Positions 25,837 through 36,291 are shown, counted from the stretch's first letter. The stretch is 64,000 nucleotides of DNA from Mucilaginibacter arboris (GCF_009754915.1 NZ_WPIK01000004.1:1-64000); one strand, 5' to 3'. Translations and numbers: made by a program. Notes: generated by a model from the sequence alone, not told the origin.

Positions 25837-27969
25837 TTACTGTACAGCTTCCGGTTTTGGCGGGCGCGGCAATAAAGCCTTGCGTGATAATTTCAATTTG
25901 CCTTGTTTATCAACTTCCAGCAATTTAACCTTTACAATTTCGCCTACTTCAAAAATTCCATCCATCGTTTCGTAACGTTTCCAGTCAATTTCTGAAATGT
26001 GCAGCAAACCATCTTTGCCCGGCATAATCTCAACGAAAGCACCAAAAGGCATGATCGTTTTTACTTTACCTTCGTAAGTTTCGCCAACTTCGGGCTTGGC
26101 AACGATGGCACGGATTCGGGAAACAGCGGCATCAATGGCAGCTTTGTTATCTGCAAAAATCTCGATGATCCCTTGATTGTCCACTTCTTCAATGGCAATA
26201 GTTGCACCGGTTTCACGCTGCATTTCCTGAATAATTTTACCGCCGGGACCGATAATCGCACCGATAAATTCTTTATCAATGGTCATGCTTACAATGCGTG
26301 GTGCGTGTGGTTTGTAATCTTCACGCGGCTGGGCAAGCGTTTTCTTCATCTCGTTCAAGATGTGTAAACGGCCTTCTTTCGCCTGATCCAATGCTTTAAT
26401 CAATACTTCGTTAGATAAACCATTGATCTTTAAATCCATCTGGCAGGCAACGATACCTTTTTCGGTACCAGTAACTTTAAAATCCATATCGCCTAAATGG
26501 TCTTCATCACCCAGAATATCAGAAAGAATAGCGTATTTTCCGGTTGCTTCATCGGTTATTAAACCCATTGCAATCCCGGAAACCGGCGCAGTTAATTTAA
26601 TACCGGCATCCATCAAAGCCAAAGTTCCGGCACAAACCGTTGCCATGGAAGACGAACCGTTTGATTCCAGAATATCAGAAACCACACGGATGGTGTAAGG
26701 ATTTTGCTCCAGGCCAGGCAATACTTTTCTCAAAGAACGCATAGCCAAATTACCGTGACCAATTTCTCGGCGGCCAGCGCCACGGTTCGGACGAACTTCG
26801 CCGGTTGAAAAACCAGGGAAATTATAATGCAATAAGAATTTGCTGTAACCATTGATGAACGCGCCATCAATCATTTGCTCATCGGTTTTAGAACCAAGCG
26901 TAACGGAAGTTAAGGACTGCGTTTCTCCACGGGTAAAAACAGCCGAACCGTGAGCAGCAGGCAAATAACTTACTTCGCTCCAGATCGGGCGGATTTGAGT
27001 GGTGCTGCGTCCATCCAAACGTTTGCCTTCATTTAAAACCAGATTACGAACAGCATCATACTGTACGTCATGGAAATATTTTTTAGCCAAAGCAACTTGT
27101 ACCGGATCAGGGTTTTCGCCCATAGAAGCAATAAACTCATCACGGATTTGTTTAAAATCTTCACTGCGGTCATCTTTTCCTGATGCAGCAGCGGCAACGG
27201 CATAAGCTTTATCGTAAGTAGCAGCAAAAACCACTTCTCTTAATTCTAAATTAGAATGTTCGTGGTTGTAAATCCGTTTATCCGTTTTACCAACTTCTTC
27301 GCCCAGCTCAACCTGTACAGCAACTTGTTTTTTAATGGCTTCATGTGCAAAGCTGATCGCTTCTACCATTTCGGCTTCGGCAATTTCGTTTGCTTCACCT
27401 TCCACCATCACAATATCGGTAGCAGAACCGGCAACCATAAATTCTAAAGTTGCTTTTTGCAGATCGCTTAAAGTTGGGTTGATTACTAAAGTTCCATCAA
27501 TTTTTGCTACGCGGACTTCGGAAATCGGCCCGTTAAAAGGAATATCCGAAACGGCAATGGCAGCAGAAGCAGCCAAACCGGCCAGGCAATCTGGCATTAC
27601 GTTTTTATCCGCAGAAATTAACGAGATCATCACTTGTGTATCAGCATGATAATCCGAAGGAAATAACGGACGAAGTGCACGGTCCACCAAACGGGAAATC
27701 AACACTTCATAATCTGATAAACGTGCTTCGCGGCGTAAAAATCCGCCTGGAATCCGTCCGGTTGCTGCATATTTTTCCTGATAATCAACCGAAAGCGGCA
27801 GGAAATCCACGCCTTCTTTGGCTTCTTTGGAAGATACTACGGTTGCAAGCAACATCGTGTCTCCCATTTTCACTACGACCGAGCCATCGGCCTGTTTGGC
27901 CAGTTTTCCGGTTTCGATCTCAACGATGCGGCCATCGCCCAGATCAATTGTTTTTTTAATTACATTCAT
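25837..27969 (-). CDS. pnp: Polyribonucleotide nucleotidyltransferase
   Basis: PNPase degrades RNA 3'-5' by phosphorolysis. The 710 residues contain two RNase PH domains (the second with [20 protein letters not shown] and [19 protein letters not shown]), a KH domain ([19 protein letters not shown]) and a C-terminal S1 domain ([14 protein letters not shown]). It lies downstream of rpsO in the usual order, with a terminator hairpin in the 124-bp gap. Confidence 0.97.
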   Translation of the reverse strand: MNVIKKTIDLGDGRIVEIETGKLAKQADGSVVVKMGDTMLLATVVSSKEAKEGVDFLPLSVDYQEKYAATGRIPGGFLRREARLSDYEVLISRLVDRALRPLFPSDYHADTQVMISLISADKNVMPDCLAGLAASAAIAVSDIPFNGPISEVRVAKIDGTLVINPTLSDLQKATLEFMVAGSATDIVMVEGEANEIAEAEMVEAISFAHEAIKKQVAVQVELGEEVGKTDKRIYNHEHSNLELREVVFAATYDKAYAVAAAASGKDDRSEDFKQIRDEFIASMGENPDPVQVALAKKYFHDVQYDAVRNLVLNEGKRLDGRSTTQIRPIWSEVSYLPAAHGSAVFTRGETQSLTSVTLGSKTDEQMIDGAFINGYSKFLLHYNFPGFSTGEVRPNRGAGRREIGHGNLAMRSLRKVLPGLEQNPYTIRVVSDILESNGSSSMATVCAGTLALMDAGIKLTAPVSGIAMGLITDEATGKYAILSDILGDEDHLGDMDFKVTGTEKGIVACQMDLKINGLSNEVLIKALDQAKEGRLHILNEMKKTLAQPREDYKPHAPRIVSMTIDKEFIGAIIGPGGKIIQEMQRETGATIAIEEVDNQGIIEIFADNKAAIDAAVSRIRAIVAKPEVGETYEGKVKTIMPFGAFVEIMPGKDGLLHISEIDWKRYETMDGIFEVGEIVKVKLLEVDKQGKLKLSRKALLPRPPKPEAVQ

Positions 27970-28043
27970 TTTGTTGTTGTATCGGTACGCTTTTCATCTT
28001 TTGAGCGCACCTGCTTTTTATATAAATTTTATTTTGTAAAAGT

Positions 28044-28075
28044 AAAAAAGCCACCTCCAAATGAGATGGCTTTTT
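28044..28075 (-). terminator. Terminator between rpsO and pnp
   Basis: The stem AAAAAGCCA-C-CTC / GAG-A-TGGCTTTTT (one mismatch, CAAAT loop) has T-runs on both sides. It lies 19 bp after the rpsO stop. Confidence 0.75.
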
Positions 28076-28093
28076 GGAGGAAATTACTCCGGG

Positions 28094-28372
28094 TTATTTT
28101 ATAATATCCCTTAGTTCCAATGCTTTAATAATAGCACGGTAACGGTTAATGTCCTTTTTAAACAAATAGCCTAACAAGGCACGGCGTTTACCAACCAGTT
28201 TCTGTAAAGCTAACTGGGTAGAAAAATCTTTTTTGTTTGTTTTTAAATGCCCGGTTAAATGAGCGATACGGGTTGTAAACAACGCAACCTGGCCTTCGGC
28301 AGAACCTGTATCGGTTGCACTTTGTCCGTGTTTTGCAAAAATCTCTGCTTTTGCTTCTTTACTTAAATACAT
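28094..28372 (-). CDS. rpsO: 30S ribosomal protein S15
   Basis: S15 binds 16S rRNA early in 30S assembly. The 92-residue protein matches the family: DTGSAEGQVALFTTRIAHLTGHL then HLK-type TNKKDFSTQLALQKLVGKRRALLGYL. A TACCTTCG box (28419-28426, minus strand), with TTG about 20 bp further up, is a likely promoter. Confidence 0.97.
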   Translation of the reverse strand: MYLSKEAKAEIFAKHGQSATDTGSAEGQVALFTTRIAHLTGHLKTNKKDFSTQLALQKLVGKRRALLGYLFKKDINRYRAIIKALELRDIIK

Positions 28373-28418
28373 TACCTGAATAATATTAAAGCGTTAATAA
28401 TTTGTGTGAATTGTAGCG

Positions 28419-28426
28419 CGAAGGTA
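28419..28426 (-). promoter_or_regulatory. Probable rpsO promoter
   Basis: TACCTTCG (one off TAnnTTTG) on the minus strand, with TTG about 20 bp upstream, 46 bp before the rpsO ATG. Confidence 0.4.
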
Positions 28427-28458
28427 AAGCAAAAAAGGTTATGATGCAAGTAGGCGCC

Positions 28459-28514
28459 ATGCTTCTTTTACCGGGTAAAAGTTTGCGTTGTGATAAAAAC
28501 CAATGCTGCTTTTA
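28459..28514. repeat. 12-mer and a variant copy between rpsO and the S41 gene
   Basis: An exact minus-strand copy with the CCGGG extension (28459-28470) is followed by a GTGATAAAA...TTTTATCAC inverted pair that holds the variant TAAAAGCAGCAT on the minus strand (28503-28514). Confidence 0.9.
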
Positions 28515-28526
28515 TCACCCTAAAAG

Positions 28527-30053
28527 TTACTTATTTTTTAATTTTTTGCTGATCATAACATTCACATCACGTTTAGATAAATCATGCGAAATGCGGTTGA
28601 TCTGGTCTTCGGATAACTGGCTGCCACTTTTGCCTGTACTTAAAGTGGTCAGGGCAGATGAAATAGTATAAGTTCCTTTTGTAGCATAACTGATAGCACG
28701 GGCCAGCAATGCTTCGTTTGTATCGCCAAAATCATGGGTAACATCATCAGAAGCCTGCACACCTGGATAAGTTGCTGAACCTGGTGTCATTCCCGCATAA
28801 TAACCGCCCTGACTTGCAGAATTTTTAGTTTCAAACTCTGGCGTATATAACTGGTAACTGCCAATCGGGATCGCAAAAAAACCGACCGGTTTGCCATAAG
28901 TAGTTGTGCCGATTAGTTGTACATTCAGTTCCGGAATTAAATTATTAATGGTGAGCTCGCTTGCAGAAGCGGTAGAGCCCGTAACAATAAAAAACACACG
29001 GTTAATGTTTAAACTGCCTGCTTTGGTAAAATTAACCTGATTGTTCGAAGGTTTAAAATCGCCTTTATTAATCTGGTATTTTTCGGCTAATAACGGATAG
29101 TTGTCATTCTGTAGCTTATCGTTAAAATAAGAAGTGTACATTAAAGTGTTGGTTTTTGCATATGGCACTATTAAATCAGAAAGATATTCTGCTGTTGATA
29201 CAGAACCGCCGCCGTTGTAACGCAAATCAACCACCAGATCGGTAATACCAGCCGCAGTAAAACTGGTAAAAGCTGCATCTAAGTAAGCCTTTGCGTTGGT
29301 TGGGTCTGTAAAGCTGTTAAATACAACATAACCCATTTTGTTACCGTTGCCTAAATCTATTACTTTGCTTTTTAGTACGGGGTTTACAGTATAATTAGCT
29401 GCGTTTAGCGTAACATCAAAAGTTGTATTATCGGGCTTTTGCAAAGTCAGGCTGATGGTGGAAGAATTATAGTAAGCGTTGATCACAAAATTGTAATTCG
29501 TGCCGTTTGTACCATCATAACTTAAAGACGAGTTTTTGTTGATTTTGATGATCTGGTAACCTCTAACCAAACCTGCCTGATCTGCCGGAGAACCGGGATA
29601 AACATATTCAACCCGAAGATCTGAACTGGTATTATAAGCCGGACTAAACCCAAAATCTTTATTCGTTCCGCCTAAAGAAGTTGCAACCTCGCCTCCATCA
29701 ATAAAAGAATATTTAGCTTCACCGGGATAATTAGGATCGTATTCATAAGGTCTGGGAGGATTGGAAGTTGCCGGATTGATTTTATATTGAGAAAGCGCAT
29801 CAACTTCGCTTTGCAGCGCCAATACATCAGTTGTTCCGGTAAAACCACGCGGTTTAAAAACATCATAAGTCGGCAAAGCATCATACCATAAATAATCTTC
29901 CTGGGTAAACAGGTAAACAGAATCTTTTATATGGTCTAATGCTGTACCGGTTGTTGTTCCGGCAGAAGTTGTTGTGGGGTTATCTTTTTTACATGCAGTA
30001 AAAAAAACAACAAATAATAAGCTGATAGTTAAGTAAGTACCGTATTTCTTCAT
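28527..30053 (-). CDS. S41-family (C-terminal processing) protease lipoprotein
   Basis: This 508-residue protein has a lipobox at FFTAC (C21). A PDZ-like domain follows (VYPGSPADQAGLVRGYQIIKI), then the S41 catalytic domain with DLRYNGGGSVSTAEYLSDL and the serine motif GSTASASEL. The C-terminal half has GTTTYGKPVG. It should act in the periplasm or on the surface as a tail-specific-type protease. A linker rich in G and T follows the lipid anchor. Confidence 0.88.
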   Translation of the reverse strand: MKKYGTYLTISLLFVVFFTACKKDNPTTTSAGTTTGTALDHIKDSVYLFTQEDYLWYDALPTYDVFKPRGFTGTTDVLALQSEVDALSQYKINPATSNPPRPYEYDPNYPGEAKYSFIDGGEVATSLGGTNKDFGFSPAYNTSSDLRVEYVYPGSPADQAGLVRGYQIIKINKNSSLSYDGTNGTNYNFVINAYYNSSTISLTLQKPDNTTFDVTLNAANYTVNPVLKSKVIDLGNGNKMGYVVFNSFTDPTNAKAYLDAAFTSFTAAGITDLVVDLRYNGGGSVSTAEYLSDLIVPYAKTNTLMYTSYFNDKLQNDNYPLLAEKYQINKGDFKPSNNQVNFTKAGSLNINRVFFIVTGSTASASELTINNLIPELNVQLIGTTTYGKPVGFFAIPIGSYQLYTPEFETKNSASQGGYYAGMTPGSATYPGVQASDDVTHDFGDTNEALLARAISYATKGTYTISSALTTLSTGKSGSQLSEDQINRISHDLSKRDVNVMISKKLKNK

Positions 30054-30128
30054 TTCTATTTCACAAAAGCTGATATACGTAAAAATCAGACGAATGTTAA
30101 ACGGATACTTCCGGAATAAATTTTCCTG

Positions 30129-30746
30129 CTACCGAATAAAATCATACAAATTGGCGTAATCTACTCCTGCTGCCTGCGCACAAAGCTCATCGTTGGTATG
30201 GTTGCCAATCATCATCAAATCACGGCGCTGCAAATTGTGCACAGATAAAATATGATGAAGTGCATCTGGTTCTGGCTTTGGCTTTATTTCATCTGCAAAA
30301 TAACAAACCAGGTAATTTTCCAAACCGTTCCATTCAATATGCTTGATCTTGTTGAGTTGCTGCTGCGGATTGCCATTTGTAAGGATAAAAATCTGTTTAC
30401 GGTCAACCACAATTTGCTGCAGCAAATCCAGCATTTGCTGGTAAAGCAGTAATTTAAGCGGAACGTGGGCAGTATTTAACAAGCGCTTGAAGTTTTCCTG
30501 GTACCTGGTTTCGAGCGAATACTTTTTCTGCACGGTTTCAAACACGGCCTCTTCGCCCTGCTCGTGATAGGCATCCACCATCGTGGTAATCATTGCTTTG
30601 CTGTCCCACTGCTCGGTATGGCCAACAAAAGCAGCAAAGAGATAATATACCTGAAAAAAATAATCCTGCGCCGGGTACAAAACATTGTCCAGTTCAAAAA
30701 CGAAAGCTTTTTTTCGCGGATCAAGATCGGTATATCTAAAAATCAT
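30129..30746 (-). CDS. HAD-superfamily protein with altered catalytic residues
   Basis: This 205-residue protein has the HAD fold and a helical cap, resembling pyrimidine-5'-nucleotidase-type HADs (FELDNVLYPAQDYFFQVYY). Motif I reads E18-L-D20 instead of D-x-D, so the phosphorylated aspartate is replaced by Glu. Motif II (ILTNGN) and the motif III lysine (EIKPKPEPDAL) are present. Motif IV reads GNHTND instead of GD..D. It may be inactive or altered in chemistry. Its start overlaps the preceding gene by 4 bp. Confidence 0.82.
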   Translation of the reverse strand: MIFRYTDLDPRKKAFVFELDNVLYPAQDYFFQVYYLFAAFVGHTEQWDSKAMITTMVDAYHEQGEEAVFETVQKKYSLETRYQENFKRLLNTAHVPLKLLLYQQMLDLLQQIVVDRKQIFILTNGNPQQQLNKIKHIEWNGLENYLVCYFADEIKPKPEPDALHHILSVHNLQRRDLMMIGNHTNDELCAQAAGVDYANLYDFIR

Positions 30747-31525
30747 ACAACAGCAAACGGTTTAAGATTAAAAAGCTGATGTTCCTGAAAACAAATTTCA
30801 AATAAACCGTTCAATTGCAATGCTGTTCCAATTTGTTTAATGGTTTCTTTGGAGATGATTGCGCCCAGGTTCCAAACTGATGTTAATTTTTCACCGGTAA
30901 AAGAAGCATACATTAGTTTTTGGGTTGAAGGACGAAAAGTACGCAGCAACAGCATTTCATTGGCAGCAAATAATTTGGCAGCTTTGGTAAACGAAATTAC
31001 AGGTTTTCCACCTAAAGAAGCTGTTTTATACAGATCATTTATCAGCCAAACCAAATCCGGGTTTTCAACAGCAGCAACGGCGATATTCTCTGTTGGATAA
31101 CCTAATTGCAAACAAGCTTTAGAAAATTCTCCGAAGGAAGAAGTTACCCGAAACGGTACTGTTTTTATGCCACTAAAATTTAGTTTTTGAAGGACTTCTG
31201 CAGGATTTGATAACAGTTTTCGGGTAATTAAATCAGGAAGATGAAGCTGAATATTAAACTCGGAAAACAGTTCTGTTGCTTCAGCTAACAATTCCTGCTC
31301 AGAAAAAGACATTGGAAAAACAGCATCTATTTGATTATCCAGACAAATATTTAATACCTGATGGATGTAATCAGCCTGCGAAACTTGCGGAAGTATAATT
31401 TGTTGGATTGAAGGAATTTGTGCGATAAAAGAAGCATCGCCATAAATAAACTCGTATTGCGGCAACCATTTCTCCAAAAAATAAACACTTGGATTTTGTC
31501 CGCATGTGATTAGCGCTTTCGTCAT
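30743..31525 (-). CDS. ATP-grasp-like protein, possibly partial fold
   Basis: This 260-residue protein resembles the N-terminal half of carbamoyl-phosphate-synthase-type ATP-grasp proteins: a Rossmann-like start ([10 protein letters not shown]), [20 protein letters not shown], then [20 protein letters not shown]. The usual ATP-binding lysines and Mg-binding D/E-x-N of a full ATP-grasp are not evident. Its start and end overlap its neighbours by 4 bp each, so it is in an operon with the LolD-like ATPase and the HAD protein. Two 12-mers encode YASFTG and DASFIA. Confidence 0.6.
   Translation of the reverse strand: MTKALITCGQNPSVYFLEKWLPQYEFIYGDASFIAQIPSIQQIILPQVSQADYIHQVLNICLDNQIDAVFPMSFSEQELLAEATELFSEFNIQLHLPDLITRKLLSNPAEVLQKLNFSGIKTVPFRVTSSFGEFSKACLQLGYPTENIAVAAVENPDLVWLINDLYKTASLGGKPVISFTKAAKLFAANEMLLLRTFRPSTQKLMYASFTGEKLTSVWNLGAIISKETIKQIGTALQLNGLFEICFQEHQLFNLKPFAVV
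30898..30909 (+). repeat. 12-mer in the ATP-grasp-like gene (ASF frame)
   Basis: Exact copy with CCGG extension, encoding YASFTG. Confidence 0.95.
31426..31437 (+). repeat. 12-mer in the ATP-grasp-like gene (ASF frame)
   Basis: Exact copy in the GATAAAAG form, encoding DASFIA. Confidence 0.95.
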
Positions 31526-32175
31526 GCTTCGATCAGCCCATCTTTCATCATCACTTTCCGATCGCTCATTTCGGCTAACTCTTCATTATGCGTTACGATG
31601 ATAAAAGTTTGTTTAAACTGGTCGCGCAGCGAAAAAAACAACTGGTGCAGTTCCATTGCGTTTTTAGAATCCAGGTTTCCGGAAGGTTCATCCGCCAAAA
31701 TCAAAGCCGGACTGTTAATTAAAGCGCGTGCAACGGCCACACGCTGCTGCTCGCCGCCCGAAAGCTGGCTGGGCTTGTGTGTTTTCCGGTGACCTAAATT
31801 CAACATTTCCAACAATTCACTGGCACGTGTTTCGGCTTCCACTTTTGTTTTTCCGGCGATGTAAGCCGGGATGCAAATATTTTCGATCGCATTAAATTCA
31901 GCTAACAAATGATGGAACTGGAAGATAAACCCGATTTCTTTATTGCGGAAAGCGCTTAATTGTTTCTGGTTCATTACGCTGGTATCGGCATTATTTAACA
32001 AAATCCGGCCAGAATCCGGTTTATCCAGCGTACCGATAATATTGAGCAAAGAACTTTTCCCGGCACCGGAAGCGCCAACGATACTTACAATTTCTCCGGC
32101 ACTTACATCCAGGTCAACACCTTTTAATATGGGTAATGTTCCGTACGATTTTTTGATTGACCTTGCTTTCAGCAT
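31522..32175 (-). CDS. lolD: LolD-type ABC transporter ATPase
   Basis: This 217-residue ATPase has Walker A GASGAGKS, signature LSGGEQQR and Walker [14 protein letters not shown], matching the LolD/MacB class that drives lipoprotein release or MacB-type export. No LolC/E permease is adjacent, which is common in Bacteroidota. It is the first gene of a three-gene operon. A TATTTTTG box lies 4 bp before the ATG. Confidence 0.88.
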   Translation of the reverse strand: MLKARSIKKSYGTLPILKGVDLDVSAGEIVSIVGASGAGKSSLLNIIGTLDKPDSGRILLNNADTSVMNQKQLSAFRNKEIGFIFQFHHLLAEFNAIENICIPAYIAGKTKVEAETRASELLEMLNLGHRKTHKPSQLSGGEQQRVAVARALINSPALILADEPSGNLDSKNAMELHQLFFSLRDQFKQTFIIVTHNEELAEMSDRKVMMKDGLIEA

Positions 32176-32179
32176 TTGG

Positions 32180-32187
32180 CAAAAATA
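32180..32187 (-). promoter_or_regulatory. -7 box 4 bp before lolD
   Basis: On the minus strand TATTTTTG is followed by CCAA and then ATG. Confidence 0.5.
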
Positions 32188-32348
32188 GGGATAAGGTTTG
32201 TAGGGAACAATGTGGGAAGGTTGGGTTTTAAGAGAAATAAATATGCAAGCAGTGGTTAATAAATCTTGGAGAGAATTAATTTGAGAAACGGATTTATGAG
32301 AATATCTTTAAAGTGTTTGTTTTAAAAAAGCTCTAATCAGTTTAATTA

Positions 32349-33512
32349 TTAAAATTGTTCAACATTTAAAAGAAGCATCTTCTTGTTGGTTAGATTACGT
32401 TCAATACGAATCCGAGTTATTTTTAAGGTGTCTACAAATAACATCTTTTTAAATATATCACTGCGGCTTACTGGTTGTTTATTTATTTCAAATTGGTAAT
32501 TATCCATTATGCTATTAACAGTTTCTTTTCTTAGAATATTCCATGTTGATCTGTCAATTGTTTTTATTTTATTTTTTAAATTTTCAAGCGCGTAGGTTTT
32601 AGTATAAACGATAACCGCTCCATTCTTATCAGCGGGATTTTTTCTGGTTGCCTCAATACTTGCTATATCTATTGGTTGGATTGAAGGAATATTAGATGAT
32701 AAATATTTTTTGCCGTCTATATACCAAACCGGCAATTTATCCATAAAAGATTTATATTGACCTTTAACAGCTTCGTATTTAATAAAAATATCATCTTTAA
32801 TCGTTGGTTGCAGGTTTTTAAAATTCCAAATAAGTTGTTGTCCGTTTATTTTAAAATGTTCTTTAGGTGTAGTACTCAGTAACTGATCTGTAGGTATATT
32901 TTTAAGGTTTACCACAACTTTGGCATTTTCAATCGGGCCTTTCCAAGCTGCTCCTGTACTTAACAAGTAATTAAAAAAACGATTGCTTTTAACAGCACCA
33001 GATGGCAAACGATATTTTACAATAATTTTTAGAGATTCATTCTGATCAAAATGCACTTTCCATAAATACCAGGGCTTATTTTGATTTTGGTAATCCTGTA
33101 GCAACTTATACCTTTCCTGACCATCATGTCCTGAAAGCATGGATAATAAATTTTGTGGAACAAAGATGTCAACCTTGTTAATTTTATTCTCTCTTACAAA
33201 AACTTCAAATTGGTTTTTGGTTTTCTGGCTCGTAAGGCTTTCTGAAAGATTACTGCTCCATAAGTAAAAGTTCATAATAGGGAACCCAATTTCCAAATCT
33301 TGTGCCTTGTCAAAATTGTGCATATTAAATACACATTCTACAAATGAACTATCTTTATATAAGTCCACAGTTACCAACTCTGATACCATCTGAATATTGA
33401 CAGGCTGTGCAGGTACAATACCTTTTACATTAATTGGATTAGGGATTATATCGGCATAAGTGAATAAACCAATCAAATTAAAAAGAATAAGTAATAGTAA
33501 GTACTTGCTCAT
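32349..33512 (-). CDS. Exported protein, DUF4424-like
   Basis: This 387-residue protein has a signal peptide (MSKYLLLLILFNLIGLFTYA) and a beta-rich body. The segment ELVTVDLYKDSSFVECVFNM followed by DLEIGFPI resembles DUF4424-type exported proteins (v-x-Y-F-N, then FP). The match is tentative. It is more AT-rich than its neighbours, which could mean later acquisition. A 12-mer encodes KKMLLLN just before the C terminus. Confidence 0.6.
   Translation of the reverse strand: MSKYLLLLILFNLIGLFTYADIIPNPINVKGIVPAQPVNIQMVSELVTVDLYKDSSFVECVFNMHNFDKAQDLEIGFPIMNFYLWSSNLSESLTSQKTKNQFEVFVRENKINKVDIFVPQNLLSMLSGHDGQERYKLLQDYQNQNKPWYLWKVHFDQNESLKIIVKYRLPSGAVKSNRFFNYLLSTGAAWKGPIENAKVVVNLKNIPTDQLLSTTPKEHFKINGQQLIWNFKNLQPTIKDDIFIKYEAVKGQYKSFMDKLPVWYIDGKKYLSSNIPSIQPIDIASIEATRKNPADKNGAVIVYTKTYALENLKNKIKTIDRSTWNILRKETVNSIMDNYQFEINKQPVSRSDIFKKMLFVDTLKITRIRIERNLTNKKMLLLNVEQF
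32367..32378 (+). repeat. 12-mer near the 3' end of the exported gene (MLLL frame)
   Basis: Exact copy (TTTAAAAGAAGCATCTTC), encoding MLLL ten residues before the end. Confidence 0.95.
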
Positions 33513-33649
33513 AAATAGAGTTTATAAATGGTTATGTAAGATACTACAAAGTATAACTTTTATTCCGGCTTTTTAATTTCAAACAGTTTTTGATTAAACT
33601 TTTCAAAACTATCCACACAAAGGAAATTAATAAAGTACTAAGTAATGGC

Positions 33650-34747
33650 TTACGGCAATTGTTGCCCTTGTTTCCTTTTATAAGTAAGATATTTACGGAC
33701 AGGAATATCAAAAATTACCATTGCTAAATAGGCTATGCCGATCAAAAGGATTACGCCTGTGGTTATGATCAAAAACAGATGGGTTGTGTTTGGTTTGTTA
33801 CGGGTGTAATAATTTAAAAACATCCAGATCACGGCATAATGTGTCATGTACAGCGGATAGGATATTTTTCCGGAAAATATGCAGAGTTTTTTAAGCCCTT
33901 GTGCCAACGTAGCCCCTGCCCCTAACGCGATAAGTAATGGAAAATAAAACAGTACAACCAGCGGTTCGGTGAGCCAGTTCCATTTAGAAAAAGGCATTAA
34001 AAACGATAACACCAGCAATACAGACAAACCGATAAAACCGAGTTTGTTTTTAATGATCCAGTTAGAACGATAAACAAGCATGCCTGCTAAAAATGAGTAG
34101 GAAATACGGGCGCTGCCGTCCCAGAAGTTTTCTTCGCCCCATCCGCCCATTAATGATCCTGCGCGGTAACAAACAAAGCAAAGGGCTGCCGCAGAAATGA
34201 TGGTTAATAATATCAAAGAGCGGCGGCTGATTTTGTAAAGGACAAAAGCATAAAAAATATTGGCAACATACTCCCAAAATAACGACCACGAAGGGGCATT
34301 TAAACCGAACAGGTTAAAAGAGCGTTCTGTAATAACAGGAAAAGGGACAAGAAAAATGGAGCAAATAAATATCAGGAGTATTTTTCCGGCAGAATAGAGT
34401 TCCGGGTGACCGCCGAAGGGGTCAAAAAGAAAAGCCAGCAGGCCTAATACCGAGCCTAAAATAACCAAAGGGTGCAGCCGTATCAGCCTTGATTTAAAAA
34501 ACTCCGTCATTCCCATTTTCCCAATACGGTCATCATAAGCATAGGCAATTACAAATCCCGATAAACAGAAAAAAAAATCTACCGCTAAAAATCCATGTGC
34601 AATAAAATTTTGGTTGTAATCCGTAATAGCCATTTCCATAAAATGAAAAAGTACAACTGCCAAAGCGGCTATTCCCCTTAATCCATCCAGAATTTCAAAA
34701 TGCTGTTTCGTTCTTAGTAGCTCCGGGCGGGGTTTTTCTATGTTCAT
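33650..34747 (-). CDS. Acyltransferase-3 (OafA/YrhL) membrane protein
   Basis: This 365-residue protein has about ten membrane segments and the acyltransferase-3 start ILDGLRGIAALAVVLFHFME, with catalytic histidine in the first segment, then FFCLSGFVIAYAY and RLIRLHPLVILG. These enzymes O-acylate surface sugars, peptidoglycan or lipids. No glycan cluster is adjacent, so the acceptor is unknown. Confidence 0.9.
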   Translation of the reverse strand: MNIEKPRPELLRTKQHFEILDGLRGIAALAVVLFHFMEMAITDYNQNFIAHGFLAVDFFFCLSGFVIAYAYDDRIGKMGMTEFFKSRLIRLHPLVILGSVLGLLAFLFDPFGGHPELYSAGKILLIFICSIFLVPFPVITERSFNLFGLNAPSWSLFWEYVANIFYAFVLYKISRRSLILLTIISAAALCFVCYRAGSLMGGWGEENFWDGSARISYSFLAGMLVYRSNWIIKNKLGFIGLSVLLVLSFLMPFSKWNWLTEPLVVLFYFPLLIALGAGATLAQGLKKLCIFSGKISYPLYMTHYAVIWMFLNYYTRNKPNTTHLFLIITTGVILLIGIAYLAMVIFDIPVRKYLTYKRKQGQQLP

Positions 34748-35040
34748 TAATTCTATTTTATTAGGCTAAAAGTTGATGACACAACATTGTCTTAGGGTTA
34801 GTACAGCGCCAAGATTACGAATAATAACAGTTCCGTCAAATTTTCTAATTCAGTATAGGTTTTCCATATACTTGTACCCACCTCCCTATTTATTCTAAAA
34901 TTAAAACCTGTACGTTATTTTTTCCTCATCAATCAAACCAACATCCCAAAACCGAAACAACTTAAAACAACGCAGCAAATCACTTTTCCATTTTTATTTT
35001 TAACCTGAAATTGTAGCTTTACCACAAAATCTTTTTCAAA
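34748..35040. other. 293-bp gap between the acyltransferase gene and sucC
   Basis: The gap between divergent genes holds no reading frame I can support. TAGCTTTA at about 35015 is one base from a -7 box and could serve sucC. Confidence 0.5.
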
Positions 35041-36231
35041 ATGAACATTCACGAATATCAGGGCAAAGCCATCCTAAAAAGCTACGGTGTTAGGGTTCAG
35101 GAAGGCATTCTTGCCGAGAACGTTGAACAGGCGGTGGAAGCAGCCAAAAAATTAAAGGAAGAATATGGTTCTGACTGGGTTGTGGTGAAAGCACAAATCC
35201 ACGCCGGCGGTCGCGGTAAAGGCGGCGGCGTTAAAGTTGCCAAAAACCTGGACGATGTTAAAGAAAAAGCCGGTGCCATTTTAGGGATGCAACTGGTTAC
35301 GCCGCAAACCGGGCCAGAAGGTAAAAAAGTAAATAAAGTGCTTATTGCACAGGATGTTTATTATCCGGGGCCATCAGAAACCAAAGAATTTTACGTGAGC
35401 GTTTTGATGGACCGTGCAAAAGGCCGTAACGTGGTGATGTATTCTACCGAAGGCGGAATGGATATTGAAGAAGTTGCGCATTCTACGCCGGAACTGATCC
35501 ATAAAGAAGAAATTGACCCGAAAGTTGGTTTACAAGGTTTCCAGGCACGTAAAATTGCTTTCAATTTAGGTTTATCCGGAGATGCTTTTAAAGAAATGGT
35601 GAAATTTATCACCGCTTTATACAAAGCTTACGAAGCAACAGATTCTTCTCAGTTTGAGATCAACCCGGTTTTAAAAACTTCTGATAATAAAATTCTGGCT
35701 GTTGATGCAAAAGTAAATATCGATGATAACGCTTTGTACCGTCACCCGGATTACGCGGCAATGCGTGATACGGCAGAAGAAGATCCGACGGAAGTGGAAG
35801 CAAGCGAATCTAACCTGAACTATGTTAAACTTGACGGAAACGTTGGTTGCATGGTTAACGGTGCTGGTTTGGCAATGGCAACCATGGATATTATTAAAAT
35901 TGCCGGTGGCGAGCCTGCTAACTTTTTAGATGTTGGCGGAACCGCAAACGCACAAACGGTAAAAGCGGCTTTCGGTATTATTTTAAAAGATCCAAACGTT
36001 AAAGCAATCCTGATTAATATTTTTGGCGGAATTGTACGTTGCGACCGTGTAGCGCAAGGTGTAATTGATGCTTATAAAGAAATGGGCGATATTCCGGTTC
36101 CGATTATTGTTCGTTTACAAGGAACAAATGCAGTTGAAGCTAAAAAACTGATCGACGAATCTGGTTTAAAAGTGTTTTCGGCTATCTTGTTAAAAGAAGC
36201 TGCTGATCGTGTTAAAGAAGTTTTAGCGTAA
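35041..36231 (+). CDS. sucC: Succinyl-CoA synthetase beta subunit
   Basis: SucC, with SucD, interconverts succinyl-CoA and succinate with nucleotide phosphorylation in the TCA cycle. The 396-residue ATP-grasp protein has MNIHEYQGKAILKSYGV, the nucleotide loop GGRGKGGGVKVAKN, GNVGCMVNGAGLAMATMD and INIFGGIVRCDRVA. sucD is absent; a clear terminator follows, so the subunits are transcribed apart, as is usual in Bacteroidota. Confidence 0.96.
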   Translation: MNIHEYQGKAILKSYGVRVQEGILAENVEQAVEAAKKLKEEYGSDWVVVKAQIHAGGRGKGGGVKVAKNLDDVKEKAGAILGMQLVTPQTGPEGKKVNKVLIAQDVYYPGPSETKEFYVSVLMDRAKGRNVVMYSTEGGMDIEEVAHSTPELIHKEEIDPKVGLQGFQARKIAFNLGLSGDAFKEMVKFITALYKAYEATDSSQFEINPVLKTSDNKILAVDAKVNIDDNALYRHPDYAAMRDTAEEDPTEVEASESNLNYVKLDGNVGCMVNGAGLAMATMDIIKIAGGEPANFLDVGGTANAQTVKAAFGIILKDPNVKAILINIFGGIVRCDRVAQGVIDAYKEMGDIPVPIIVRLQGTNAVEAKKLIDESGLKVFSAILLKEAADRVKEVLA

Positions 36232-36257
36232 GTTTCTCAACCTAAAATTTATAAAGC

Positions 36258-36287
36258 AAGGCTGTCTTTTTACAGACAGCCTTTTTT
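36258..36287 (+). terminator. Rho-independent terminator after sucC
   Basis: The stem GGCTGTCT (36260-36267) / AGACAGCC (36274-36281) is followed by six T, 29 bp after the sucC stop. Confidence 0.92.
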
Positions 36288-36291
36288 ATTG

